Below, piece after piece: positions 36,108 to 48,307 of a stretch of 64,000 nt of DNA. Each line of letters begins with the position of its first letter. Positions within the stretch are counted from its first letter, which is position 1. Location of the stretch: contig CM055200.1 of assembly GCA_029224185.1 (NCBI GenBank), forward strand, positions 11,523,170 through 11,587,169. The letters run 5' to 3'. A program made the position numbers and the translations under genes. The notes under the pieces are model-generated. The model was not told the origin of the DNA, ran no database searches, and saw only the letters and a list, made by a program, of their open reading frames with translations. The DNA is from Karalla daura (taxonomy: Eukaryota > Chordata > Actinopteri > Chaetodontiformes > Leiognathidae).

Positions 36108-39100
36108 CCCTCCTGAGTGATTTACAGTATCATAAAGAGAAACAGGCGGTTTATTAGAGCCGCTTTCACTCCCACATGCGGCCCCCATTTTATTGATTAA
36201 AATGCTTTTGTTCTGTGTAAACTCACAATGACGCCACATCTCCCCTCACCCAGCCCTTCCTCACAGTGAGCCGCTCTGTGGCAAACACCTACCACAGGGG
36301 TAACCTGAACCTGTGTTTAGATCACAGTGTGCACCTTGTTCCCCTCCTCTGGCTGCCACGGAGCAGCTCTGCCGGCCCTCAGGATGTGGAGGGAAGGGCC
36401 CGACGAGCTTCTGCTGCCACTGCTGCCAGACGCCTCGGTGCTTCCGAGTCCTCCTCATCAAATCCTTGCTTTGAGCTGGTCTGGAGGGAGAGTGACGGAG
36501 CTGGGTGGGGGGAGTGAACCCCTGACCCCAACTGTCACCCATCCAGCATCAAACACTGGGCCCAGTCATGGCCTCACCCAGAGACGCCACAGGACGCAGC
36601 CCCGACCCTGCAGACCTGTGTCTGCAGCTCGAGGCAGGCATTGAGGCTGTCTGATGCCTGTGAGGTGCGGCTCATCTCTTAAAGTGGATAATGTGAAAAC
36701 GGCTGAAACCTCACAGCACAACACAGCTGCACGCAACCTCTTCTACAACTGCACGATTGCCGCTTCTCAAGGAGGAGGCGGTGTTATTGTTTGTGTGGAT
36801 CTCATGAATGGTCTGCACACCTTCTGCGGCTGGGTATTCCAGGCTCTCCCAGTGAAAGTGAGGAGATTAGGCTGGCTGTTGTGCCTTGGTGGTGAAGGAC
36901 AGCTGCTACTGAGATTAGACAGGTTGAAAGTCAAAGGGAAACCAGCAGGCAGCGTGCGTGTGAGTGTATGCGCAACAAGTGTGTGAAATCAGGACTTTGC
37001 ACTCTTTCTGACATTAATGCTCCATTTTGGCAAAATATAACAAGAGGTGATGTGCACTGAGCCGAGCTAAACATAACGCTGTGACATGGACTGCCCCCTG
37101 TACAATGCTCAGGTGTTAACAGGTCACAGGAAGACATTAAGATTAGCCTTGCTCTGGCCTGTATGCTTTGGCACGTGTGTGTGAAGCTTGGCGATCACAG
37201 TGCAGCCACAGTGGGCCACTGTATCATTAGGCTTATGACGATTACGCTCGGTCTCTCTCTCCAACTCTCTCTCTCTCTCTCTAACTCTCTCCGACTCTCT
37301 CGCTCTTGCTGGGATGTGAGGTTAAAAGCTCACAATTTTCCAAATGGAAAATCACGGACACAGATACTATTATGAAGGTGTGTGTCAAAGGCTACATGCT
37401 GTCTGAGGGCAACAAAGCCTCTCTTCACAGAGGACATAGACCAGGTCAAGAGACCAATACAGGATCTGCTTAAAAAGCTCCTACACACTTTCTCTCTCTC
37501 CCTGTCACTGAACGAGACACACAGGGACTGCTTGTATGAGGGCTCCACACGGTATGAAGCTAAATGGCTTCCCTGTCATTTTTTTTAGGTCAACCTATGC
37601 ACCATTTTTCTAAAATATGTCCTTCACAGTAATAAATTTTTATATACATCCTTAGCTCGGACTTCCTTAGTTTGCAGCTATTTAAAGATGCTGGATTTTG
37701 GCTGACATGGCCTGCAGTCGTAAGGAGGGAGTCTGTGACAGAGTTTCTTAGATTTCTGACACAAAGAAGACGTGAAGAAAATGATGTAAGTGACTGCAAA
37801 AAATCCAGACTTCAGACACAAGATGAATATAGCTTAAAGCAACATCCAGCTGGCTTACAGGTGAAGATGGCAAAGGTCCAGTAACAAAACCCTATAAACC
37901 ACTTCAGCCAGCCCACCGCATGTTCACACCTCCTTCTCAAAGGGGTTGAATCTCTTTGGAGCAACATTACTTCACAGATGTAGGTTTGTTGTTGTTTCAC
38001 CGTGTTTTTCAGATATTAATAGGGGGAGAAGTTTGAATTATTTGGTCTGCTCACGTAACCAGGAAGAGATTGGACTAATCTGGGAGGACACCTGGACTCT
38101 GGACTCCAGAGATTCACGGTGCATCCCTCATATTTGTGAAAGGCTCTCAGGGAGTAAAAGGTTTCTGAAATTCCACAGTGAAACCCACAGTTCTTGCAGT
38201 CGATTTACCCTGCGTACAAAGACTGGACTGTGTTTTCTCTCTCTGCCTCCACCAAAACCTTTCGCTGCCTCAACAAGCTTAAAATATAGTTACTTTAACA
38301 CGTTTTCTTCGCTGTCCTGTTGAACTTCAACACAGGAAAAGAGCACTTATCATTGGTCTTTTCTGAGATTATTATATTCAGTAAAATACCCCATAATAAA
38401 CCCCATAGGAGAAGAATAGATGAATGGTTCAGTATGTGTTAAAAAGCAAGAGAACACAGGCTCTGTGTCGAACCCCATGAGCGATGTGGATTCGTTTTGT
38501 GGCTCAAGATCTTTGGCCCCGAACCACATGCAAACATTTATTTGGGCACTGGGTCCAGTTTGCAATTTCTCCTCTAGGGTCTGTTTGTCTAAGCAGGTAA
38601 CTTATGTAAGTGGGTCTTATTGAGGGTTGAATACACACCCTGCCCGAAGGGGCCTGTTGATCACTTTTAAGACTAGGGGATATTTAGCCAAAATGTGGAT
38701 GCGGAAATGTAAACCCACAAAAAAAATCTCTGCTTCCTGATGGTAAATAAGGACAATTAGATGCAGAAAAAATCTGGCCTTTCTGCACCAATAACTAAAT
38801 TATAGCAACTAACATCTTAGCTCTTTCAATTTTTAAGGGAAGGTGACACAAGTGTACACTGACTGGTCAAACACACAGCCCGCAACCACGTAAACTTACT
38901 ACAAAGTGGATGAACACAAAGAGAAGTGCACTCACATCCAAGTGTAGTAATCCTGGGGGAGCAGGCAGGTTATGAAGACATCTGCTCAACTGGTTATGGG
39001 TGCTCACCACTCACCCCAGGCAGTGCAGGGAAAAGATGAAGAAATAAAGGTTAGTTATGAAAAAAAAATCTGAAGCCACAATGGCCAAAGTGGCGTTGGT

Positions 39101-39141
39101 GTTGTTTATGCATCAGCCAATAGCTGAATGTCACATAAATA

Positions 39142-39182
39142 TGAGCCTATGTGATGAACAGTGTTGTCATCACATAGGCTCA
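39142..39182. repeat. 16-bp perfect inverted repeat (hairpin)
   Basis: The arm TGAGCCTATGTGATGA (39142-39157) is exactly matched in reverse complement by 39167-39182, with a 9-base loop. Pairing does not extend outward, so it is too short for a normal microRNA precursor. Confidence 0.85.
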
Positions 39183-40004
39183 GACACAGACACAGGCACA
39201 GGGAAGGGCAATTTTCATTTGACACACACAAAAAAAGAGGATGTTGGAATTTTCTCCCTTTCCACAATGAATTACACAATCTCTCCAAAACAAGCAGCCT
39301 TCCTGGAGCCATCAGGCATTTTGTGGAAGGCTCCTGGTTATGAGTCTTGTATGATAAAATCTGACCATCGTAAAATGAAATATGGTGCCGTCTGAAGCTG
39401 GCATGAGGTGCACGCTCCGACGTTGGGAGCTTTCCAAGCACCCTTAATTGACGCCTTCTCTGCCTGGCCAACTGTTTGATGTCTGACAGGCCGAGCTTCC
39501 ACTGAAGCTTACCTGGAGCAGCTGGCAGCCCCGGAGCCTTGTTTGGCTCAGTGCTGAGAGCACAGTTGGCTCTTTGCATCAGCATCCTTGGTATGAGTAA
39601 AAGGCTTGCGCTCTGATACTACAGACCAGGGATACTCTCTCTTCTGGCCTTCTGGGGATTTGCGAGATTAGTGACCGAGCTCCTCTGAGGTGCTGCAGCT
39701 GCAGGAGGCTGCCAAACTGACAACCTGTCACTCTGTGGGACCTCTCGAGGGGAGCCCACCTGTCCCCCGGCCTGATGTGCCGTAACGCCTGGCTCAGTGG
39801 TGGAGAGGCACAAACAAGCTTGAAACTGTCAGTCAGGATCACGGTCACATCAAGCAAGCGTCTCAAATCTCTTTAAAAAAGCGTGACCCCGTTAACAACA
39901 TCGATGTTCTCGACTGTCCCGAAGCCCCATCAGGGTCAGGGAGTTGACCCGTGTGTGACAGGAGTTTAGCAGGCTGCACTATTATTCTCTCCCTCAGCAA
40001 AAAT

Positions 40005-40026
40005 GTGTCATCTTTAAAGATGACAC
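40005..40026. repeat. 22-bp perfect palindrome
   Basis: The half-site GTGTCATCTTT is followed directly by its reverse complement with no spacer. It is in intergenic DNA between the opsin and spast. It could be a dimer-binding site or chance. Confidence 0.85.
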
Positions 40027-42889
40027 CCCTGCTACAAGTGGTGACCCATGACACATGCCTGTTTGAACCTAATTAAGGAGAAACAAAATTACTTTTAAAG
40101 TGACCTGCGGACCCTTGGGTGAATGTGCGCCTCTTAAGACCTTTAAAGCCTCTGGCTATCAAGTGTAGTGTGGATTATTATAGACATGTAGATGTACTGG
40201 ACCAACTCCAGTAAGTCACTTTGCACAGTCCCTTTACACTCATTTTCAAATATGATTATATAAATGAGATTAGAAAAAACATTAGTGAACTAAAGAGGTA
40301 CCACTAAGAAAGCCACAAGGTGTCCAAATCAAATCTTTTTGTGCTTAGTCTGCATGTTTTAGAAATCCAGAGTGGAGTGCAAATGAGAACTTGCAAACTG
40401 AGGGGTCATCTGGCTGCATCATGGAAAAGCCAATACATTTGATTGCTCTTTATTGACCACGGCACAGTCCGCTAACCCTAGCAGAGAACACAGGCCATTA
40501 AAAATTGCAGCAGTGCAAACAGTAACTGCAACCAAAGCTCTGTTTTTCCAAGTTTCTTTGCACGTTTGGTGCATTGTTAGCTCACTTTTCACAATGCCCT
40601 GCTTTAATGGGAACGTGGGCAGAGATATTCAGTTACTTATCCATTTTTAAATGAGGTGGAGGAGGTCAAACCTTCCTGAGCCTGCTTTCACTTAAAAGGA
40701 ATCGTTCCCCTGACCACCTGGACAACATACCAGACAGTTTGTATAGTGACTCACTTAAGCATCCAACCCGCAGCTGTAGAACACCTGGCAAGATCTGGGC
40801 TTCCACTTAAAATACCGGCCACATGGCGGGATATGCGAAGAGCGTATGTTCCTGATAGGAGCAACCAGCAGACCAAGCAGATACAACTTTTCTCAGTCTC
40901 GGACTTAACCTCTGTCAAACTTTTTGTCAGTGCAATCTGTTTTGAAAGGCACTTAAAATGTTTCTGTTTCATTTGTCAGCGAAGTCACACTACGTCCAAG
41001 ATCTGAGTTGCCATAAATCTGAGGAAAGTCAAAGAGGAAGGAAACAATAAATTTATTCTTCCTTTCAAGGTCTCAGTGATAAATGTCTCGGATAGACGGC
41101 AGCCTACTTCATCTTATTTTAGTTTGTCTTCCTCTTAGTTTAGGACAGGGTTGTCCAAAATGGCTATGCCTGTCAGACATCTCTAAGAAAAAAACATCTG
41201 AGAACTCACAGTCCACCCTGTGTGTTTATCAATCCCTTTCCAGCATTTTCATTTCCCGCTCTTTCAGGCTCGGATGGCAATTCATTGCGATGCCAGTTTC
41301 AGTAGGCACATTACAGTGGTTAATTACACAGGATGCTGCACCGGAGCCCATTAAACTTTTATAAGTCTTGATGCTGCGCTACCCTATGATATATCGGAAT
41401 CACCATCTAAAACATCTGACAATCACTGCAGTCATTTACTAGCTCAGGTTCTCTTCCTGTTACACGTTTAAAAGGAGATGCCAGATGCAGAGTTTCCCGA
41501 GACTCAGCGTATAAAGGCCAGTAATGTATAAAGGCGAGTTTAGTTTCTTGGCTCTTGTTTTCTGTGCCTCGGAGTTCAGTTTTTCTCCCACAAAATCACG
41601 GTGAAATATGATGTGATAGATTTGCAAAACAACATCTCGGGGTGACCCCATTCCCCCAGTCCCCTCCCCTCCCCTCCCCCAGCAGACACCTCATGGTCCG
41701 AGAACCGGGATAAGGAGACCTCTGTTTCACAGGTCGTGTGACAGAGGCCAAGCACTGCCGCTCTGCTTGACCAAGTCAAAGTTAAGTTAAGGTGTGGGAA
41801 TCAAACGCAGAGCCTGGACCACTGGTGAGCCTTTCTACCACGAGCAGCTGGTCCTAGTAACGCAAACTACAGAGTACGTTGTTCCACAAACCAGGATGTT
41901 TCCAGAAATATAAGCACGTTTGCATGAAAAAGTCTTGGATATTGAACAGAAGGGAGTGTAATTCTCCACCACTTCAATTTCCCCCCACAGAGCCACAAAG
42001 TGACACAGTGCAGGGCAAAGTAAAGATCCACCAAATACCACAAACTGTGTGATGTGTGCAGCATTGTGTGAGTGGTGCTGGGGAGACACGATGCTGCAGG
42101 ACAGAGGGAGATGAAAGCGCTGCAGGCCTGTGCCCGGGCATGTGGCCAACAACGTCTGCTTTGAAACATCCTTATGAAACCAAACGGCTCCATAGGATCA
42201 TTTCAGCAGGACTCGTATGATAGGTTCTGATGGCTGACACTAATGGACACTACGATGAGATCAAATGCAGCATCGAAGCATGATTAATGGATACACAACA
42301 TCAACAGGCTATAAAACTTGCTTTTACCAATGCAAAAAGTCTGAGCATTGATCAACATTTTGTTCTATTTTGTTCACATGAAGTTTCCTTTGACTTTGCC
42401 TATATTAATTACACCTTGTATTTCTCATCTATTTTTAACCTTCCCCGGTATATTTCATACTAATCGTTAAAGGAGGCTCGCAGTGTGTACACCAACATGT
42501 CCAGATCTGCAACCCTGTGACTCTGCAAACCACTTCAGTCCTCTCAATTCTTTTGCTAATGCCGAGGCAGGAATGTGTTTTGCTTAACTCCCTCAACACC
42601 TGCCAAAGCAAATCACTTTCAAAAGGCCTTCATCTAATTGCTTTAATCTTTGCACATACCTATTCCTCTATATTGAAAAAAGTGTTTGGATAAGAGCAGC
42701 TGCGTGTGCTACGGGGTCTCCACTCTGAAGGCTCAGAAAGTCATCAGCACTTTGCTTGAAACATTATATTATCGAGCTCATCTGCAGATTTGTAGTCCAT
42801 TTACAGGTGTGATTGCTAGCTTCTGTGGGTGATAATATCTGTCACATATCCTATGTGTGGGCCACAACTTTGATTGCTGGTTGAAATAC

Positions 42890-43095
42890 CTCCTCTAATC
42901 CATCCCATCTATACATCCACCCATCCTTCTTGTCACCTGCTTCTGTTGGTTCTTGGACGAAAGCCAGGCATACACCAGTCGGCACATGACCTTCATACAA
43001 ACTCCACACGTTCACGCACAGATTCAAACCAGTGGCCTCCTCACTGTGAGGCAATGGCACTATTTACTGTTCCAACTTGCCGCCCTCTCATTCAC
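42890..43095 (-). mobile_element. Dispersed repeat (ATGGATGG-tailed), minus orientation
   Basis: It begins TAATCCATCCCATC, then has ATACATCCACCCATCC, CATACAAACTCCACACGTTC, GATTCAAACCAGTGGCC and CTGTGAGGCAATGGCAC. These match the same family as 30233-30540 in the same orientation. It is diverged and non-coding. Confidence 0.6.
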
Positions 43096-43631
43096 TACTG
43101 AACAGATTAAAGTGACATTTATAGTCCACAGATGATGAATTATAGGCACTTTGATAAACTGCTTGGAGTGAATCGTCTTGATGACTATAAAATAAAATAA
43201 AATGAAATGCAACTGCATGTTTGAAAGAACCAATAGTGTGAGCTGTTCAGGCTGTGGTATCATCAATGGGAAAACATTTTACCTTGATTTATGAGCAAAT
43301 ATGATGGCACTCCCACATGCTGCGGCTGCATTTTGGTTTAGTGCTAATTAGTTTAGTGCTAACATGTGAACAAACCAGTCTAAGATGGTAAAAGTGGCAA
43401 ACAACAGCTGCTGGGACCTCAGAGCATGTGAACTATGTCCTTCTATCAGCTTTTTAGCCCAAAGCTCCACTTTGCTGAAATGCAGCCTTACGTAGCAGGT
43501 GCATTTATGTAATTTTTGAGGGTGCCTTCAGGTGGATTCATTTACATAGGTTTCATCAGAGACTCAAGTAAAATCCTAGATGTTGAATGAAGCAGCCTAC
43601 ACTACAGAGCGAAAGACAGCTTGCAACTGAG

Positions 43632-43689
43632 CCACAAGCTCAGATCCTTTTAGTCTCAGTCCACAAGCGCAGATCCTTTTAGTCTGAGT
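43632..43689 (+). repeat. 29-bp tandem duplication
   Basis: Two adjacent 29-bp units starting CCACAAGC and ending AGT, with two mismatches between them (43632-43660 and 43661-43689). Confidence 0.9.
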
Positions 43690-46600
43690 CCGGCCCTCAG
43701 TGCCTGAAGTGGACGAAGCTGTTGAAAGGTGGTGACTGAGGACTCTTGACACTGTCATGGGTGAAGTTCACCATTAGCGTTGCCTAGAAGCACTTCAACA
43801 GTGACTACGACCTGCTGTGTTCATCTCATAGCACTTGAAATAGTCTCACTGTTGCTCCAGCTTTTCTTTTTAGATATTAGATGTGTTTGACGCTGCAGAC
43901 GGAGGGCAGGGGTTATACTAACCCAGCGGTGTGAAATGGGAATGAATCGGTTGTCTGATGACTGCTGCACGTTGAACCTGAACGGGGTCAGAGGTGGAGC
44001 TCAAACATCGCTCCTGTCTTCACACGAATGACCCGAGGGAAGGGCAACAAAGAGATAAGGAGGGGAGAACAAGGGGAGTGGGGAGAACATAGTGACAGAC
44101 CGACAAAGCATTATTCTCGTGCGCAGCCTTCGCTGCACTTTCACTTTTCATCAAGTGTTTTGGCTGCACATGAACTGCAGGAATGCACCGCGGGGCAGCC
44201 TGCAGATCACCTTTACACTGAACCCTTCCTCTCAGCATCTCTCTGCCCCGCCTCGCGTTAGACCCACGTCCCAACACGTCCACCCGTGTCCGATGCCAGT
44301 GCGTATCCCGAGCATCACCTGTGGAGGATCCATGCCAACACTGGAAGGATGCACAAATTCTCGCGAAGGTGCTTCTAGCCTCGCCCATCTGGATGTGAGG
44401 CAGAGCGTTTTAGGGATGTATTGACAAGCTTCACTGGCTGGTGTCAAATCCAGTACATCTGCACAGTTTCCATGGAGTCAAAGGGAAGGGTTTGAGTCCT
44501 GATCACCTCACAGAGGTTACTGAGATTAATGGCTTTGCAGGTCATGTGCGGGCACGACGGAGAGCTCGCTCCCCCGCTGTCCACCACAGTCTTTTACGGC
44601 TCACGGCTGCAGGCGGCACTCAGAGAGAAATGCATGAGATTAACTTGGTTCACTCCAAGGCACACCGACATGGATAAATTAAAAGTTAAGAGTCACTTCA
44701 TTTTTTAAAAGCTCTCCCCCTGGCTTAAAATAATCCCCCCCTTCTGCTGATCAATCACCTAAAACACATGCTTCGGTGCTTTTTAAAATAATTTTGCTCT
44801 TCCACTCACCTTTTCCCCTCCACACCTTGTGAAAAGGTGTTGGTTTCCCAAATTAGGTTGTGAGACTCGCTATTACTGAGCTCATGTGGAAATTTAACGT
44901 ACATACAGTCAGGTGGTTACTGTAAACTCTTTCAATGAATACAGATTTTGCCTGGTCAGTATCTTAATATATTTATGGTCTTTGTTTTTATGGCCTTTGC
45001 TGTCTCATTTCTAAGATCTTGCATGTGTTGTAAAGCTATATGAATAAAATGACTTGAGTTGACGTGGCTTGAAATCAGCCAGCAAAACAAACATCTCTTC
45101 ACATTCCTGATGAGTCAGTGACAATTAACCATAATTTTCAACTGAAAAACCTACTACTCTGTATGTGTTTAGTGTAGTGTATTTCCCAACGTGTAAAAGT
45201 ATTCCTGCTTAAGCGTCACCTCGAAATGGGCCCGACTAATTTCCCTTATTGCTTTGAGCTAAAGCAGCCGTGCATTAAATAAACTCATGTTCGCATACGT
45301 AAATATTCACATATCTGCCCATTTTTCCACTCTTGCACACCCACCAATACACACATCATAAATAAACAGCAGGCAAGAAAAATAAATCTTCTCATAAAAG
45401 ACAGACGTTGCCATTGGATACAAGATTAGACTTCAGACTTGTGGCCTCCCCCGAGAGACAAAGATAACACTCCCCGGGTAAATGGACTTATGTATTGGGT
45501 GTGGAGGCCAGTGAAACAGTAGCAGCCAGTGCTGGGGAGTGGACACCCTCTGGCCTGAAGGCTTTCCACTGTGAACGGCCCCCAAACACATCCTTAAACC
45601 AGGGGTGATAAACGGTTCTGATCCCAACATTTCCACCGGCTCCGCCATTAACAGCCAGGCTTCTCTTAAACGTAGAAACTTTATTACATCTACTGTAGAG
45701 CGGTGCCATGCCACTGCCATGTTTATGATCCGGGTTCCACAAGCTCAAAGAATAATCCAAGCCGCCCTCAAACTGAAACACTCCCCATGACAAAACCCTC
45801 CCATCCACATGCTGTTTTCATTTGGGCCACTTGCAGGAACACTCACAGACTGTTTGCTCAATCACTCAGAGGTCCTCTCTGTGTTGACTATTATTCTGCT
45901 CTCTACAGGGTGGGCTGGTTCACTGGAGGTATCAAATGATCACCTATTCTGTTTTCCCTTGAGTGGATGTTGTGGTCATAGCATCAATGAGCCACTGTGG
46001 AGGCGCAGGCTCCTGACACGCAACCAAAAGGGGAAGCTGTCAATCATCTGTGAGATCTACCCCACCTCAGTAATGCTCTGTCCACCATAAAAGCACATTG
46101 TGTGTGTGTGTGTATGATAACTGCAGCCTACTCTGATTACAGGTTGTTTTAAAAGCAATGACTCTGTACAAATGTTGATATGAAGTGATTAAGTGCTCCC
46201 ACACCTGTGGGCACTTACTCTACATCCAGACGTGTAAGGTGAAAGGTGTGACGTGACTAAGCGGTAATGCAAGCAGTCTGTCTGTGTACTGAGGTTGGAG
46301 GACATGCAGAGGAGAAAAGTGATGACTAAATCCTAACCCTGAACGTTGCTCCATTCCTGTCTGGCGTGAAAGAAGCTCTTCAGTCAGGACAAGTTTAAAG
46401 ACAGACTCTACGTCCAACACCTCTACCCTGGGGAAACGAGAGCAGGCCTAGGTGTGGTTGCAGCTCTGCGAGCTCGGCCTCGCTCCGCTTGTGATAACCT
46501 CGAGCGGCGTGGGGGGAAATAAAACTCGGAGGACGGCCTTAATTAATAGCAGAAAGTGTTTGCATTCGCCGAGTATGTAAACACCTGCAGGAACCGACGA

Positions 46601-47638
46601 TGCAGCTGCCGGGGCCACACAAACCACACGCAACACCGCCAGCTGACCATAGCGAGGGCCTCTGGGAGAGAGCTGGGGTTTCACTCCCCAGCTTTGAGTG
46701 CACTGAAAACGCGACCACAAGCATCTACTATGCTTGAATCAGGCCTGACAGCTGGCGGCCCCTGTCCGGGCTGCGGCTCCAGCCTCATACTCAGACTCTG
46801 GCTGCTTTTTAGGGTCAAGACCACCGAGCAGCAGATTGTATCTCTTCTCATTGGCACTGCGAGAGCTTCTTTAAAGCTGCTGCATGTATGTGCAGGAGTC
46901 AACTCGGATGCTCTGCCAATTGTCATTGGCATATGCCAAATTGCAAACTTAATCAAAACGATCTATCACTCAAACTGTCAGCACGGCAGACGTTGTCTTT
47001 GTTTTCATCAATAGCGATAGCATTCCATACATCTCTGCTTGCAGGCTAAATATTGGCACATTGGCACATCCACATTGTGGATGCAGTTTTGGGAAACAGG
47101 CGAATAGTGCAACAGGGAAAAACAGAGCAGCAGCACCATCTACCTATAGAAAGCGTATAGAGAGGCCTTGGGGACTGACAAAGCTTTGCAGCAGGGGAAG
47201 CAGGAGGAAACTAGCATTGTTCAATATCAATACCAGTAAAAGTATTTTGGATGAAATGGATCTCCATTTCAACTTGTCCTTCTACGGTTCTTTAAGTCCG
47301 CCTTAATCTTGCTCAGATGTCATTCCCACCGTATGTCGTCAAGTGCAGTGAGAAAACAACAGACTTGTTTTCTTTGGTTTCATTGCTCTCAGCCTAGAAG
47401 TAGTTTTTGAGGGCAGATCCAAATATTTGGCAATAGAAACAAAAATAATGCTACCAAACTAAACATGAGCCCAAAATGGTCACTACAACCGCTTCAGTGG
47501 AAAAGGGGCCAGTTTCATCTTATTTACATATGGATAAGATATCAAAAGAACAGTTATTTATATGAATTATTGTTAAGGGCACTGATTTGACATTTAAGAG
47601 AAAGGGGAAATATAGTTGGAGATGCATGAATGAATGTA

Positions 47639-47644
47639 TTTATT
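47639..47644 (-). terminator. Candidate polyadenylation signal of spast
   Basis: AATAAA on the minus strand about 660 bp after the spastin stop codon. It is the clearest canonical signal in the AT-rich stretch downstream of the gene. Confidence 0.4.
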
Positions 47645-48307
47645 GATGCATGAGGGGCAAGAGGAAGACCTTACATTCTGCTCTATGAAATATCTTTCAA
47701 ACATCTTAATGCTGAACAAAAAAGAAAGAGTTGGTTGAGGATTAATTCAGTCTCCAACTGTTATATACAATTTAAGTATTTGTATCTACAAACTATAAGA
47801 ACAATTCTTTTTTTCATATAATACAAAAGCATTCAATTTGGCAAACCCTCTCCCAATCATCATCACTCTTGCATGTGTACAAGTACAGCACTTAGTGATC
47901 GGTACCATCAACATCGATACATCAGGAAACAAACAGGAGTGCAAAACAGTTTGACGCGGCCAGATGACATCACAATTTACAGAAACTTGTTGCCCCCTTG
48001 AGGCAAGAGAAAGATCACTTGTAATTCTGCTGGACATTCGTCAGAATAAATTATCAAATTTTCAGGTAGACAAGAGACAGTGTCAGAAGTCAAGAAACTC
48101 ATACACATCTTGCTAGCAAAGCCTTCCCATAAAACGGGAGCCGCTGTCCAAATGTTGCCAAATATTAGTATGTTATTGCTTTAGCAAAACCCAAAAGTGT
48201 CCCCATTTTTTTTCTTTCTTTTTCCAGTTGTGGTGATGACATCTTGAACCCGTAGTCTAAATCAGAGGAATTATTTTCATTTCACAGGCAATTATGAACT
48301 GCTGGGC
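47645..48307 (-). other. spast: spast 3' UTR (inferred)
   Basis: AT-rich sequence from the spastin stop codon to the candidate AATAAA. No exon of another gene is seen. Confidence 0.45.

Larger units (their letters stand above)
34716..47620. other. Intergenic region between the opsin and spast
   Basis: About 12.9 kb, AT-richer than the coding parts. I see no exon with recognisable protein similarity on either strand. It should contain the opsin promoter just right of 34715. Contents noted: GT microsatellite (36052-36105), two symmetric sequences (39142-39182 and 40005-40026), a CCCCT tract near 41660-41685, a dispersed repeat (42890-43095), a 29-bp tandem duplication (43632-43689) and a weak SINE-like 3' end near 45030-45060. 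Frames such as 45488-45808 (-) have no domain I can name. Confidence 0.55.

Noticed and set aside
39142..39182. microRNA precursor
   Set aside because: The stem is 16 bp with no outward extension, shorter than a typical precursor of about 30 bp.
45488..45808. 106-codon minus frame as a possible small gene
   Set aside because: No domain, no splice context and no similarity I can name; length is within chance for this much DNA.
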